Origin: Streptomyces sp. ISL-36
GTDB lineage: Bacteria; Actinomycetota; Actinomycetes; Streptomycetales; Streptomycetaceae
DNA: 64,000 nucleotides
Assembly (NCBI RefSeq): GCF_018614205.1
Contig: NZ_JAGGOS010000094.1
Coordinates: forward strand, 1 to 64,000
Direction of reading: 5' to 3'
Part shown: positions 34,575 to 43,272 of the stretch, one piece after another
How the letters are laid out: every line of letters starts with the position of its first letter
Numbering within the stretch: position 1 is the first letter of the stretch
Notes under the pieces: generated by a model
Told to the model about the DNA's origin: nothing
What the model saw: the letters and a program-made list of their open reading frames with translations, nothing else
Databases searched by the model: none
Position numbers and translations under genes: made by a program

Positions 34575-35892
34575 CCGGCCAGAAGATGTAGCAGACACCG
34601 CCCGTACCGCTTCTGACCTTGCCGTTCGCGTCGTACCTCTTCGTGCGCAGCCAGATGTTCTCCCACTCACGCCGCTGATAGACCCGGCGCACGGCCTCGT
34701 TGCTGGGCGAGGCCGGGTCGTTGGCGATCACGTCGCCGTCCGCGGTGAGGCCGATGACGGTCATCAGATGGCCGGAAGTGCCGTAGCCCGCGCCGGTCAG
34801 CTCCTCCTTGCGGAAGGACTGGGACGTTATGGCCGGAATGCCCGCGCGGATCAGGGTCTCCAGCTCCGTGAGCGAGCGCAGCCGGGTGACGACCGCGTTC
34901 ATGTCCGGGTACGTGGCGGCGTAGGCGGCGTTGAACGGCCAGTTGCCACAGCCTTCGTACTGGTAGTCGAAGGTGAAGCGGGCGGCGTGGCAGACCTGGG
35001 GGTCGGCGAAGGCCGGATTCACCCAGGCCAGCTCCTCGGCGCTCGGCCGGCGGCCCCAGTACTCGACGATCATCTGGGTGGAGGTCGGGCTGCACCACGC
35101 CTCGCCGCCGTTGTCGTACTCCGGGTACTGGCCGACATGGGTGTTCTGCGAGTAGCGCGGGACGGTCAGCTCACGGTCGAGCCCGGGCGTCGAGGCGGGG
35201 ACCGTGAATCGGTCCGGGATGTCGGACGCCATCGCGCCGAGCCGCCACACCGTCGGGGTGAGATCGGTGCCGGGGGCCCGGTAGAGGGTCAACCGCAGCT
35301 GGTACGAGAGGAGACGCAGCCCCCCGGCGGTGTCGTCGACGGAGAGGGTGTCGGTCCAGATGGAGCTCTTGCCGTCGCTCTGGTCGTCGACCGAGGTGCG
35401 GCGGATGTCGCCGTCCCCGGCCGCCCAGCGTCCCATGACGAACCAGGGGGTGGCGGTGGCGTCGTTGTAGGTCCCGCGCAGTTCGATCTGGATCCAGGTG
35501 CCGGCCGGGGTGTCGGCGTTCCAGGAGGCGATGACCTCGGTGGCGGGCACGGTGGAGGTGTGGACCGGGGAGGTCCAGCTCGCGTACTCCCAGGTGGAGG
35601 TGCGGCCGGTGTGCGGGTCGGCGTAGTCGAGGCGGCCGGCGGGGGCGGCGATCACGAGTCCGGGCCGGTGGCCGGCGACGGCCCGGGTCCCGGCGGCGGT
35701 GCCGCAGCGCCAGTCGGTGTACGAGGTCCAGAAGCGGTTGTCGACGAGACCGGGCGCGGCGGCGGGGGCCGCGCCCGCTTCCGCGTCGGCCCGGGGCCGG
35801 GCGGTCGCCGGAGCGCCGGAGACCGCGGCCGTACCGGCGGCGGCCGCGAGGGCGGCGGCGAGAACGGTTCTGCGCGGGGTGGAACTGGTCAT
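34522..35892 (-). CDS. Secreted C39-family peptidase-like protein
   Basis: A 456-residue exported protein. The N terminus TPRRTVLAAALAAAAGTAA is a Tat-like signal with twin arginines, cleaved near ATARP. A beta-rich domain (about 50-240; WEYASWTSP, WIQIELRGTYND) precedes the papain-like C39 domain: catalytic Cys in GGEAWCSPTSTQMIVEYWG, His in SGHLMTVIGL, Asp in VIANDPAS. The last 15 residues (SAPSQHRALRSLGLV) overlap the dead integrase's 3' end antiparallel and may have replaced the native C terminus. ATG 35892. A DasR-like site lies about 200 bases upstream. Confidence 0.88.
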   Translation of the reverse strand: MTSSTPRRTVLAAALAAAAGTAAVSGAPATARPRADAEAGAAPAAAPGLVDNRFWTSYTDWRCGTAAGTRAVAGHRPGLVIAAPAGRLDYADPHTGRTSTWEYASWTSPVHTSTVPATEVIASWNADTPAGTWIQIELRGTYNDATATPWFVMGRWAAGDGDIRRTSVDDQSDGKSSIWTDTLSVDDTAGGLRLLSYQLRLTLYRAPGTDLTPTVWRLGAMASDIPDRFTVPASTPGLDRELTVPRYSQNTHVGQYPEYDNGGEAWCSPTSTQMIVEYWGRRPSAEELAWVNPAFADPQVCHAARFTFDYQYEGCGNWPFNAAYAATYPDMNAVVTRLRSLTELETLIRAGIPAITSQSFRKEELTGAGYGTSGHLMTVIGLTADGDVIANDPASPSNEAVRRVYQRREWENIWLRTKRYDANGKVRSGTGGVCYIFWPVKSAPSQHRALRSLGLV

Positions 35893-36206
35893 GGGCGGTG
35901 ACCCCCAGTCGAGAACGGTTGAGACCTACGGGCGGGGCTGTGCGGGGCGCGGCTGTTCGGTGCGGGGCTGAGCGGTGCGCGGGCGGGCAGAGCGGTGCCC
36001 GGGCGTGCACCCTGCGTGCCCGGGCGTGCCCACTATTGCGGCTCGTGGAGCGCTTCTGCCAGCGATTCGACCCGCGTCGAGCGACCAATATTGGTCTCGA
36101 CCAGTGACACCCCCCTCCGGCTGACCTGCGGCCGCCGGCCGCCCTTCGGGGCCGCGGGCTCTGTCCCCAGCGGGGGCCTCACCAGGCACCCTCTAGGCTG
36201 GAAGCC
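35893..36206. other. 314-bp divergent region with repeats and a DasR-like site
   Basis: Between the C39-peptidase and the kinase gene. It holds two perfect copies of GTGCCCGGGCGTGC (35995-36008 and 36016-36029) and the operator-like cluster at 36083-36105. No gene supported. Confidence 0.5.
36083..36105. promoter_or_regulatory. DasR dre-like operator cluster
   Basis: ATTGGTCTCGACCAGT (36090-36105) matches 14 of 16 positions of the DasR-responsive element ACTGGTCTAGACCAGT. It overlaps a perfect 14-bp palindrome, GACCAATATTGGTC (36083-36096), giving three half-sites GACCA, TGGTC, GACCA. DasR is the GntR-type N-acetylglucosamine regulator of Streptomyces. The site is about 190 bases before the secreted peptidase and 100 before the kinase gene; which it serves is unknown. 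Confidence 0.55.
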
Positions 36207-36833
36207 ATGCACTCCCTCGACCGCGCCGCCGACGCGCTGCGCCGGCGGCCGCCCTCCTGCGGGCCCGTGCGGCTGATCGCGGTGGACGGGCACGCGGGCT
36301 CGGGGAAGTCGACCTTCGCCGGGCGGCTCGCCGCTCGGCTGGACGCGCCTGTCCTTCATCTCGACGACCTCGCCTCGCACGAGGAGCTGTTCGCCTGGAC
36401 GGAGCGGATGCGCGAGCAGGTGATCGAGCCCCTCGCGCGGGGCGAGGTCGCGCGCTATCACCCGTACGACTGGAATCTGCGGAGCTTCGGTCCGCCCAGG
36501 GAGCTGCCTCCGGCGCCGGTCGTGCTCGTCGAGGGGGTGGGGGCGGGGCGCCGGGCGCTGCGTCCGCGTCTCGCCGCGCTGCTCTGGATGGAGCGGGGGC
36601 CCGAGGAGTCCTGGGCGCGCGGGCGGCACCGGGACGGACCGGCCCAGGCGGCCTTCTGGGACGGTTGGACGGTGGCGGAGACTCGCCATTTCGCCGCGGA
36701 CCCCTCGCGTCCCTTCGCCGACGCCCTGGTGCGTGAGTGCCCGGAGGGGTACGAGTGGCTTCCTGGGCCGTCAGTGACAGCAGGCCCGAACCAGATCATC
36801 ACGGACCGTGACGACGATCGACGCCGGATCTGA
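36207..36833 (+). CDS. Uridine kinase-like P-loop protein
   Basis: A 208-residue P-loop kinase-like protein: LIAVDGHAGSGKSTFAGRLA (Walker A) near residue 25, LHLDDLASHEELFAWTERM (lid and substrate acidic residues), YHPYDWNLRSFG, and PVVLVEGVGAGRRALRP (Walker B-like). These are uridine/pantothenate-kinase-type features, but the true substrate is not known. ATG 36207 follows shortly after CTCTAGGCTGG, with no strong ribosome site. Single gene on the plus strand ahead of the AAA gene. Confidence 0.82.
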   Translation: MHSLDRAADALRRRPPSCGPVRLIAVDGHAGSGKSTFAGRLAARLDAPVLHLDDLASHEELFAWTERMREQVIEPLARGEVARYHPYDWNLRSFGPPRELPPAPVVLVEGVGAGRRALRPRLAALLWMERGPEESWARGRHRDGPAQAAFWDGWTVAETRHFAADPSRPFADALVRECPEGYEWLPGPSVTAGPNQIITDRDDDRRRI

Positions 36834-36872
36834 GCTGCCGAAAGTCGACCTCCGCAAGTGCCTCAACTCCGC

Positions 36873-36902
36873 TTGACCCAAGGGGCGTACAGGTCTTACG
36901 TT
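36873..36902 (+). promoter_or_regulatory. Housekeeping-type promoter
   Basis: TTGACC (36873-36878), 18-base spacer, TACGTT (36897-36902). Transcription would start near 36909, directly before two hairpins. Confidence 0.5.
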
Positions 36903-36907
36903 CTCAA

Positions 36908-36980
36908 TGTGCGGCTTTTCGGAGCCGCCGCGGACACGAAGCCCCCGGTTGTTCCCCCGTGATCGGGGGCTTCGTTCTGC
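36908..36980 (+). ncRNA. Candidate small RNA or leader attenuator
   Basis: Immediately downstream of the promoter, GCGGCT-TTTCGG-AGCCGC (36911-36928) forms one hairpin. ACGAAGCCCCCG (36936-36947) pairs perfectly with CGGGGGCTTCGT (36964-36975) across a 16-base loop as a strong terminator-like stem. A transcript of about 70 bases would be a compact two-hairpin RNA; read-through would give a long leader for the TPR-AAA gene. It could also simply be the terminator of the kinase gene. Not tested for conservation. Confidence 0.4.
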
Positions 36981-37197
36981 CCCGATCACCCCCTTCACCG
37001 GCCCCTCGCGGATCCCGATGCTCACCCAGGGTCACCGCCGCCGGATCATGCGCTTCTCCTTCGTCGCGCCCCCTCTGCGCAGGTACGATGCCCCTCGGTG
37101 GGGTCATATCCCGTCCACGAGAAGGCGGTTCTGTACGGCTTCCGTCGGGCGCCCGCCCGCCGGGACAGCAACGGGGGCACGTTTTGTGGGGGACCCG

Positions 37198-39096
37198 ATG
37201 GACATCGGCACGCAGGGCGGACAGGCCCCTGCCGAACTCGCCTGGCTGCGGGGAGTGGACGCCTACACGATGGGCGCCTATCCGCAGGCGGAGGAAGAGT
37301 TCCGGACGGCGGTACGCATCGATCCCGGTATGGCGGACGCCTGGCTCGGGCTCCACGCGCTGCGGGTGGACACCACCACCGCGCTGCTGCGGATGTACCG
37401 CAACCGCGATCGGTTCGGCGAACAGCGCGCCCGGCACCGACGGACGCTGAACTCCTGGTACTGGCTGGGCTGGTGGGTCCAGCCCGTGCTCGAGAGCCCG
37501 CGCGATCTGCTCCTCGCGCACGCGTCGCACTGGCTGGACGGCCGCCATGTGCCGGAGCTGGACCGGGCGTTGGCGGGGCTGCCGCCGGTCGACACCGATC
37601 CGCAGGTCCGCTTTCTACACGCCTGCCGGTCGTATCTCGTCAAGGACTGGGACCAGCTGGTACGCCACACGGAGCCGCTGGTCGACGATCCGCTCCTCGG
37701 GATCGAGGCCGGGCTCTTCGGCGGGATGGCCCGCGTCCGACTGGAGATGTACGGCCAGGCCGAGCCGCTGCTCTCGGCGGCGCTGATGCGCTGCCGCAGC
37801 GAACAACCGCAGCGCAAGGAACTGCGCTACTGGCTGGCCAGGGCCCACGAGGGCACCGGGCGGAGCGCCGCCGCCCTGCCGCTCTACCGGGCGGTCCACC
37901 GGATCGACCCGGCGTTCATGGACACGGCCGCCCGACTGGCGGCGATCACCGAGTACGACGGGTTCGAGGGGCCTGACGACCCGGTCGGGCTCGCCTCGGT
38001 CGCCCTCGGCGGGGCGGGCCAGGACACCGCCGACGCGGCGCAGGGCGATCTCGAAGGCCCGGCGGTCGACAGTGTGCGGCTGGGCACGGAGCCCCCGCCG
38101 CCCACCGCGCCCGCCGGCCCTCCCGAGCCACCGGACGCGGTACGGCAGAAGGCGTCCATCCCCCTCCAGCCCGCTCCCCCGCACTTCCCCGCCAGCCCCA
38201 CGGACCCGGCCCTGCTCGCGCAGGCGCTCGCCGAACTGGAGCGCATGGTCGGGATGGAACCCGTGAAACGCCAGGTCAAGGCGTTGTCGGCGCAGCTGGA
38301 GATGGCCCGGCTGCGGGCGGGGCAGGGCCTTCCCGTTCAGCCGCCGAAACGTCATTTCGTCTTCTCCGGTCCCTCCGGCACCGGGAAGACCACCGTCGCC
38401 CGGATCCTCGGCCGGGTCTTCTACGCACTCGGCCTGCTCGGCGGCGACCATCTCGTCGAGGCCCAACGGGCCGACCTGGTGGGCGAGTTCCTCGGCCAGA
38501 CCGCGGTCAAGGCGAACGAGCTGATCGACTCGGCGATCGGCGGCGTCCTCTTCGTGGACGAGGCGTACTCCCTCTCCAACACCGGCTACAGCAAGGGCGA
38601 CGCGTACGGCGACGAGGCGCTCCAGGTGCTGCTCAAGCGGGCGGAGGACAACCGGGACCACCTGGTGGTGATCCTGGCCGGCTATCCGGAGGGCATGGAC
38701 CGGCTGCTCGCCGCCAACCCCGGGCTCTCCTCCCGTTTCACGACCCGGGTCGACTTCCCCTCGTACCGTCCGCTGGAGCTCACCGCGATCGGCGAGGTGC
38801 TCGCGGCGGCGAACGGGGACGGCTGGGACGAGGAGGCGCTGGAGGAGCTGCGCTCGATCAGCGGCCATGTCGTCGACCAGGGCTGGATCGACGAGCTCGG
38901 CAACGGCCGTTTCTTACGCACGCTGTACGAGAAGTCCTGTGCCTACCGGGATCTCCGCCTCTCCGGCTACCCCGGCACTCCCACGCGGGAGGACCTGGCC
39001 ACGCTCCGCCTCGCCGACCTCATGCAGGCCTACGGCGAGGTGCTCTCCGGCCGTGGCCCGTCCGCCCGCGGCCCCCAGGAACCACCGGGACTCTGA
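37198..39096 (+). CDS. TPR-AAA ATPase of the CbxX/CfqX (EccA-like) family
   Basis: A 632-residue protein. The N-terminal half (about 1-260) is TPR-like (RGVDAYTMGAYPQAEEEFRT, LLSAALMRCRSEQPQRKELR). A proline-rich linker (about 295-340) leads to a CbxX-type AAA domain: VFSGPSGTGKTTVARIL (Walker A, about 388), GGVLFVDEAYSLSNTGYS (Walker B, about 450), VILAGYPEGMDRLLAANPGL (sensor) and SRFTTRVDFPSY (arginine finger region). This TPR-plus-AAA order is that of EccA, the cytosolic ATPase of ESX secretion, though no ESX genes are nearby. ATG 37198 follows GGGGGACCCG. Confidence 0.88.
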   Translation: MDIGTQGGQAPAELAWLRGVDAYTMGAYPQAEEEFRTAVRIDPGMADAWLGLHALRVDTTTALLRMYRNRDRFGEQRARHRRTLNSWYWLGWWVQPVLESPRDLLLAHASHWLDGRHVPELDRALAGLPPVDTDPQVRFLHACRSYLVKDWDQLVRHTEPLVDDPLLGIEAGLFGGMARVRLEMYGQAEPLLSAALMRCRSEQPQRKELRYWLARAHEGTGRSAAALPLYRAVHRIDPAFMDTAARLAAITEYDGFEGPDDPVGLASVALGGAGQDTADAAQGDLEGPAVDSVRLGTEPPPPTAPAGPPEPPDAVRQKASIPLQPAPPHFPASPTDPALLAQALAELERMVGMEPVKRQVKALSAQLEMARLRAGQGLPVQPPKRHFVFSGPSGTGKTTVARILGRVFYALGLLGGDHLVEAQRADLVGEFLGQTAVKANELIDSAIGGVLFVDEAYSLSNTGYSKGDAYGDEALQVLLKRAEDNRDHLVVILAGYPEGMDRLLAANPGLSSRFTTRVDFPSYRPLELTAIGEVLAAANGDGWDEEALEELRSISGHVVDQGWIDELGNGRFLRTLYEKSCAYRDLRLSGYPGTPTREDLATLRLADLMQAYGEVLSGRGPSARGPQEPPGL

Positions 39097-39138
39097 CACC
39101 GGACCGCCGGGCCCCGCAGGGATCGATCCTCCTCCGCG

Positions 39139-39175
39139 GGTCCCGCCCGGTCCGCCGCGGGGCCCGGGCGGGACC
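39139..39175. terminator. Bidirectional terminator
   Basis: GGTCCCGCCCGG (39139-39150) and CCGGGCGGGACC (39164-39175) form a perfect 12-bp stem between the convergent AAA and CNNM/CBS genes. Neighbouring GGGCCCCG/CGGGGCCC arms could form an alternative. Confidence 0.6.
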
Positions 39176-39177
39176 GG

Positions 39178-40305
39178 TCAGCGGGCCAGGGCCTGAGCCG
39201 CCTGCCCGGGGCGCTGCTCGCCCAGCGGCAGAGCCTCACCGACCGGTACGGCCTCGCCGGCCGGTACGGCGGTGAGCGCGCCGGCGCGGTGCGCCGGGTC
39301 ACGGACCTCGCCGACCAGCGTCTCCAGGACGTCCTCCAGCGCGACCAGACCGAGGACGCGCCCCGAGGCGTCCGCCACCTGGGCGAGGTGGGTGGCCGCG
39401 CGGCGCATCACGGTGAGGGCGTCGTCGAGCGGCAGCTCCGCGCGGAGCGTCGCCATGGGGCGCCAGATCTGCTGCGGCACCGCCCGTTCCCGCTCCTCCA
39501 GATCCAGGACGTCCTTGACGTGCACGAAGCCCATGAACGTCCCGTTCCCCTCGGCGCACACCGGGAAGCGGGAGTAGCCGGTGCGGACCGTGAGCTCCTC
39601 GATCTCGCGCGGGGTGACGGCCGGCGTGACCGTCACCAGCGCCGCCGGGCCTATGAGGACGTCCGTCACCGGGCGGCTGCCCAGTTCGAGGACGTCCTCC
39701 AGGCGCTCCTGCTCGCCGGGGTCGAGCAGTCCCGCCTGGCCCGCGTCCTCGACGAGGCGGCCGAGCTGGGCGCTGGTGAAGACCGCCTCCACCTCGTCCT
39801 TCGGCTCGACCTTGAAGGCTCGCAGCACCAGTCGGGCGCAGGCGCCCAGGGCGGTGGTCACGGGCCGGCAGAGCCGGGCGAAGCGGACCAGACCGGGGCC
39901 CAGCAACAGCGCGGTGCGCTCCGGCGCCGCCATGGCGAGGTTCTTCGGGACCATCTCGCCGATGACGAGATGCAGGAAGACGACCGCGGCCAGGGCCACG
40001 ACGTACCCGAGCGGATGGATCAGGCCCTCCGGCACCCGCACGGCATGGAAGACCGGTTCGAGGAGGTGGGCGACGGTGGGCTCGGCGACCGCGCCCAGCG
40101 TCAACGAGCAGACGGTGATGCCGAATTGGGCCGCCGCCATCATCTGCGGCAGGTGTTCGAGGCCGTACAGCACCTGCGTGGCGCGCCGGGTACCGAGCGG
40201 TTCGATCTGGCTGCGGCGTACGGAGACGAGCGCGAACTCGGCCCCGACGAAGAAGCCGTTGGCCACCACGAGCAGGACGGCGAACAGCAGGGGGAGCAGG
40301 CTCAT
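39178..40305 (-). CDS. CNNM/hemolysin-like membrane protein with CBS pair (short paralogue)
   Basis: A 375-residue DUF21-CBS protein of the CNNM/CorC family, implicated in Mg2+ or other cation transport. N-terminal DUF21 membrane segments (LLPLLFAVLLVVANGFFVGAEFALV, VVALAAVVFLHLVIGEMVPK) are followed by paired CBS domains (VTDVLIGPAALVTV; FPVCAEGNGTFMGFVHVKDV; VLGLVALEDVLETLVGEV). It lacks the C-terminal CorC/HlyC domain. ATG 40305 overlaps the stop of the upstream paralogue by 4 bases, so the two are coupled and may form a heteromer. Confidence 0.92.
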   Translation of the reverse strand: MSLLPLLFAVLLVVANGFFVGAEFALVSVRRSQIEPLGTRRATQVLYGLEHLPQMMAAAQFGITVCSLTLGAVAEPTVAHLLEPVFHAVRVPEGLIHPLGYVVALAAVVFLHLVIGEMVPKNLAMAAPERTALLLGPGLVRFARLCRPVTTALGACARLVLRAFKVEPKDEVEAVFTSAQLGRLVEDAGQAGLLDPGEQERLEDVLELGSRPVTDVLIGPAALVTVTPAVTPREIEELTVRTGYSRFPVCAEGNGTFMGFVHVKDVLDLEERERAVPQQIWRPMATLRAELPLDDALTVMRRAATHLAQVADASGRVLGLVALEDVLETLVGEVRDPAHRAGALTAVPAGEAVPVGEALPLGEQRPGQAAQALAR

Positions 40306-41642
40306 CGGACGGCCTCCGCCGTGAGGGACGGCTCGGGCGTCCGCACGATCCGTACGCGTTCGGCGCGGTAGCGGTCCACCTGCCGGACCGACAGCCGCCA
40401 GCCGGGGAGTTCGGCCCGGTCCCCGGGCGCCGGGATGCGTCCCAGGAGGTCGGCGACGAGCCCGGCGACCGTCTCGTACGGGCCGTCGGGCACGTCGAGT
40501 CCTATCCGGTGCAGGGTGTGCACCCGGCAGGAGCCGTCGGCATCCCAGGCGGGGTTGCCGTCCTCGGCGGCCACGGCGGCCAGCTCGGGGCGTTCGTCGG
40601 CGGCGGTGTCGTGCTCGTCGCGGACCTCGCCGACGAGCTCCTCCACGATGTCCTCCAGGGTGACGACCCCGGCCGTGCCGCCGTACTCGTCGACGACGAC
40701 GGCGATCGGCTGCTCGCGCCGCAGCCGCTCCAGGAGCGCCTGGGCCGGCAGGGTCTCGGGGACGAGCAGCGGCGGGACGGCGATGCGCCCGACGGGCGTG
40801 CGCAGCCGCTCGTGCGCGGGCACGGCGAGCGCGTCCTTGAGGTGGACCATGCCGACGATCTCGTCGATGCGGTCGCGGTACACGGGGAAGCGCGAGAGGC
40901 CGGTCGCGCGGGTCAGGTTGAGCACGTCGGCCGCGGTGGCGTCCGACTGGAGGGCGCTCACCTTCACCCGCGGTGTCATGACGTGCTGCGCGGTGAGCCC
41001 GCCCAGGGTCAGGGACCGGACGAACAGGTCGGCCGTGTCCTGTTCCAGTGCGCCGGCCCGGGCCGAGTGCCGGGCCAGGGAGACCAGCTCGCCGGGGGTA
41101 CGGACGGAGTCCAGCTCCTCGGTGGGCTCGACGCCCAGGAGCCGTACCAGCCGGTTGGCGACGGTGTTCAGCAGGGCGATCACCGGCCGGAAGACGGTGG
41201 AGAACAGGTGCTGCGGGCCGGCGACGAAGCGGGCCACCTGGAGGGGCCGGGAGATCGCCCAGTTCTTGGGGACGAGTTCGCCGATCACCATCTGGACGGC
41301 GGAGGCGAGGAGCATCCCGATCACCACGGAGATCCCGGAGACTGCGCCGTCGGGCAGGCCGGTGGCGGTCAGCGGTCCGTCCAGGAGCTGGGCGAGCGCG
41401 GGTTCGGCGAGCATGCCGACGACGAGCGAGGTGAGGGTGATGCCGAGTTGGGTGCCGGAGAGCTGGAAGGACAGCTCGCGCAGGGCCTTGACGACCGTAC
41501 GGGCGCGTCGGTCGCCGGCGGCCGCGGCCCTCTCGGCATCGGGGCGTTCCACGGTGACCAGACCGAACTCGGCCGCCACGAAGAAGCCGTTGGCGAGGAT
41601 CAGCAGGAAGGCCGCGGCGAGCAGCAGAAGAGGGATGATCAT
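40302..41642 (-). CDS. CNNM/hemolysin-like membrane protein with CBS pair and CorC/HlyC domain
   Basis: A 446-residue full-length family member. DUF21 membrane region (IIPLLLLAAAFLLILANGFFVAAEFGLV, MVIGELVPKNWAIS), two CBS domains (VMTPRVKVSALQ; FPVYRDRIDEIVGMVHLKDAL; IAVVVDEYGGTAGVVTLEDI) and the C-terminal CorC/HlyC fold (VHTLHRIGLDVPDGPYETVA). First gene of a two-gene unit with the shorter paralogue. It probably contributes to divalent-cation export. The name hemolysin is historical and does not imply haemolysis. Confidence 0.93.
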   Translation of the reverse strand: MIIPLLLLAAAFLLILANGFFVAAEFGLVTVERPDAERAAAAGDRRARTVVKALRELSFQLSGTQLGITLTSLVVGMLAEPALAQLLDGPLTATGLPDGAVSGISVVIGMLLASAVQMVIGELVPKNWAISRPLQVARFVAGPQHLFSTVFRPVIALLNTVANRLVRLLGVEPTEELDSVRTPGELVSLARHSARAGALEQDTADLFVRSLTLGGLTAQHVMTPRVKVSALQSDATAADVLNLTRATGLSRFPVYRDRIDEIVGMVHLKDALAVPAHERLRTPVGRIAVPPLLVPETLPAQALLERLRREQPIAVVVDEYGGTAGVVTLEDIVEELVGEVRDEHDTAADERPELAAVAAEDGNPAWDADGSCRVHTLHRIGLDVPDGPYETVAGLVADLLGRIPAPGDRAELPGWRLSVRQVDRYRAERVRIVRTPEPSLTAEAVR

Positions 41643-41850
41643 GCCGCCGCCTCCGTGGAGGGGGCGGCGCAGGTACTACCGGACGATCCGTCCATTGCTG
41701 GAGGGAGTCACTCCTCGGGTCGCAGGGTGGCCCCGCGGGCCGCCGCGGCGGCCCTGCACATGCGAGGCGGTGGTGCCGCTCGGCACCACCGTCTCCAGAG
41801 TAATCACGCCGACCCGGCGCGGGGCAGGGGGTCGGCCCCGTATGGGGGAC

Positions 41851-42303
41851 TCAGCCGGCGTCGGGGCCGGTGCCGCGGCTCTCGGCGAGGGCCCGTAGGG
41901 CGCGGGCGTCGCGGATGGCCTGCTGCTTGGCGATGCCGGGCTGGATGCCGAGCGCGGGCATGCTGGTGCCGTCGCTCAGGTCGAGGAAGACCCAGGGGTC
42001 GCCGGGCCGCAGGTTGACCCGCAGGATCTCCGCCCACGCCAGTCGGCGTGTCCGGGTGATGTTGACGACGGTGACTCCGTCCTCGTCGGCGACGACCTTG
42101 GGGCGGCTGAGCATCGCGAGGACACCGAGGAAGAGCGCCGCCGTGAAGATGAAGCTGGCGCGCTCCCCGGGGCCGAGCTTCTCCAGCATCAGCGCGACGG
42201 CGGTGATGACGGCGAACATGACCGCCCCCGCGGTGAGCAGGACCGCCCGGGTGCGGCCCGGCCGGAAGGTGACCGGAAGGGCGGGCATCGGTGACTCGGA
42301 CAT
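41851..42303 (-). CDS. PH-domain membrane protein
   Basis: A 150-residue protein with two membrane segments (AVLLTAGAVMFAVITAVALML and ASFIFTAALFLGVLAML). A bacterial PH-like domain follows (VVADEDGVTVVNITRTRRLAWAEILRV ... WVFLDLSDGTSMPAL). This layout is common for actinobacterial PH-domain proteins of unknown role. ATG 42303. It follows hisG on the same strand and may be the last gene of that operon. Confidence 0.85.
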   Translation of the reverse strand: MSESPMPALPVTFRPGRTRAVLLTAGAVMFAVITAVALMLEKLGPGERASFIFTAALFLGVLAMLSRPKVVADEDGVTVVNITRTRRLAWAEILRVNLRPGDPWVFLDLSDGTSMPALGIQPGIAKQQAIRDARALRALAESRGTGPDAG

Positions 42304-42368
42304 GCTGTTCCTCTGTGCCTCTGTGGACCGCGTATGGCCTACGTGTACCGCGTGTGCCGTTGGCGCCG

Positions 42369-43217
42369 TCAGAGACGGCAGGCGTGGATGGCCGTCGTCA
42401 GGATGGCGCGGGCACCCAGTTCGTACAGGTCGTCCATGATCCGCTGCGCGTCCTTGGCCGGGACCATCGCCCGGACCGCGACCCAGCCCTCGTTGTGGAG
42501 GGGCGAGATCGTGGGCGACTCCAGGCCCGGGGTGAGGGCGACGGCCTGCTCCAGGTGCTCGGCGCGGCAGTCGTAGTCCATCATCACGTAGCTGCGGGCC
42601 ACCAGGACGCCCTGGAGGCGGCGCAGGAAGGTCTGGACGCCGGCGTCGTCGACGCCGGCCCCGGCGCGCCGGACGACGACGGCCTCGGACTTGAGGATCG
42701 GCTCGCCGATGACCTCCAGGCCGGCGTTGCGCAGGCTGGTGCCGGTCTCGACGACGTCCGCGATGATCTGGGCGACGCCGAGCTGGATCGCGGTCTCGAC
42801 CGCGCCGTCGAGGTGGACGACGGAGGCGTCGATGCCCTGGTCGGCGAGGTGCTTGGCGACGATTCCCTCGTACGAGGTCGCGATCGTCATGCCGCCGAAG
42901 TCCTCCGGGCCCTTGGCGATGCCCGGGCGGGTGGCGTAGCGGAAGGTCGAGCGGCCGAAGTTCAGCGGGAGGATCTCCTCGGCGTTGGCGCCGGAGTCCA
43001 GCAGCAGGTCCCGGCCGGTGATGCCGATGTCGAGCTTCCCGGACGCCACGTAGATCGCGATGTCCTTGGGGCGCAGGTAGAAGAACTCGACCTCGTTCTC
43101 GGGGTCGATGACCACGAGCTCCTTGGACTCCTTGCGCTGGCGGTAGCCGGCCTCATGGAGCATCGCCGACGCAGGTCCGGACAGTGAACCCTTGTTGGGG
43201 ACGGCGATGCGCAGCAT
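42369..43217 (-). CDS. hisG: ATP phosphoribosyltransferase, long form
   Basis: First step of histidine biosynthesis: ATP + PRPP to phosphoribosyl-ATP. At 282 residues it is the long, self-regulated hexameric form, so no HisZ is needed. Typical features are MLRIAVPNKGSLSG at the start, DIGITGRDLLLDSGA, the PRPP loop DVVETGTSLRNAGLEVI, and the C-terminal ACT-like regulatory domain (SPTISPLHNEGWVAVRAMV). It follows hisE in the same direction; the two are transcribed behind the riboflavin genes. Confidence 0.97.
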   Translation of the reverse strand: MLRIAVPNKGSLSGPASAMLHEAGYRQRKESKELVVIDPENEVEFFYLRPKDIAIYVASGKLDIGITGRDLLLDSGANAEEILPLNFGRSTFRYATRPGIAKGPEDFGGMTIATSYEGIVAKHLADQGIDASVVHLDGAVETAIQLGVAQIIADVVETGTSLRNAGLEVIGEPILKSEAVVVRRAGAGVDDAGVQTFLRRLQGVLVARSYVMMDYDCRAEHLEQAVALTPGLESPTISPLHNEGWVAVRAMVPAKDAQRIMDDLYELGARAILTTAIHACRL

Positions 43218-43272
43218 GGGATGAGCTTCCTTTGCGTGGGAGTTCTGGAGAGTGGGCGGGTGCGACGTGCGC

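Larger units (their letters stand above)
36834..37197. other. 364-bp region upstream of the AAA gene
   Basis: Contains a promoter, two successive hairpins that could be a small RNA or attenuator (listed separately), and about 200 bases of leader before ATG 37198. No protein-coding gene is supported. Confidence 0.5.

Noticed and set aside
36207..36833. Pantothenate kinase or phosphoribulokinase as a firm name
   Set aside because: P-loop and lid fit several kinase families; substrate residues do not decide among them.
36908..36980. Assignment of the two-hairpin RNA to the actinobacterial 6C RNA family
   Set aside because: That family needs runs of six cytosines in both loops; here only C5 runs occur, in one hairpin.
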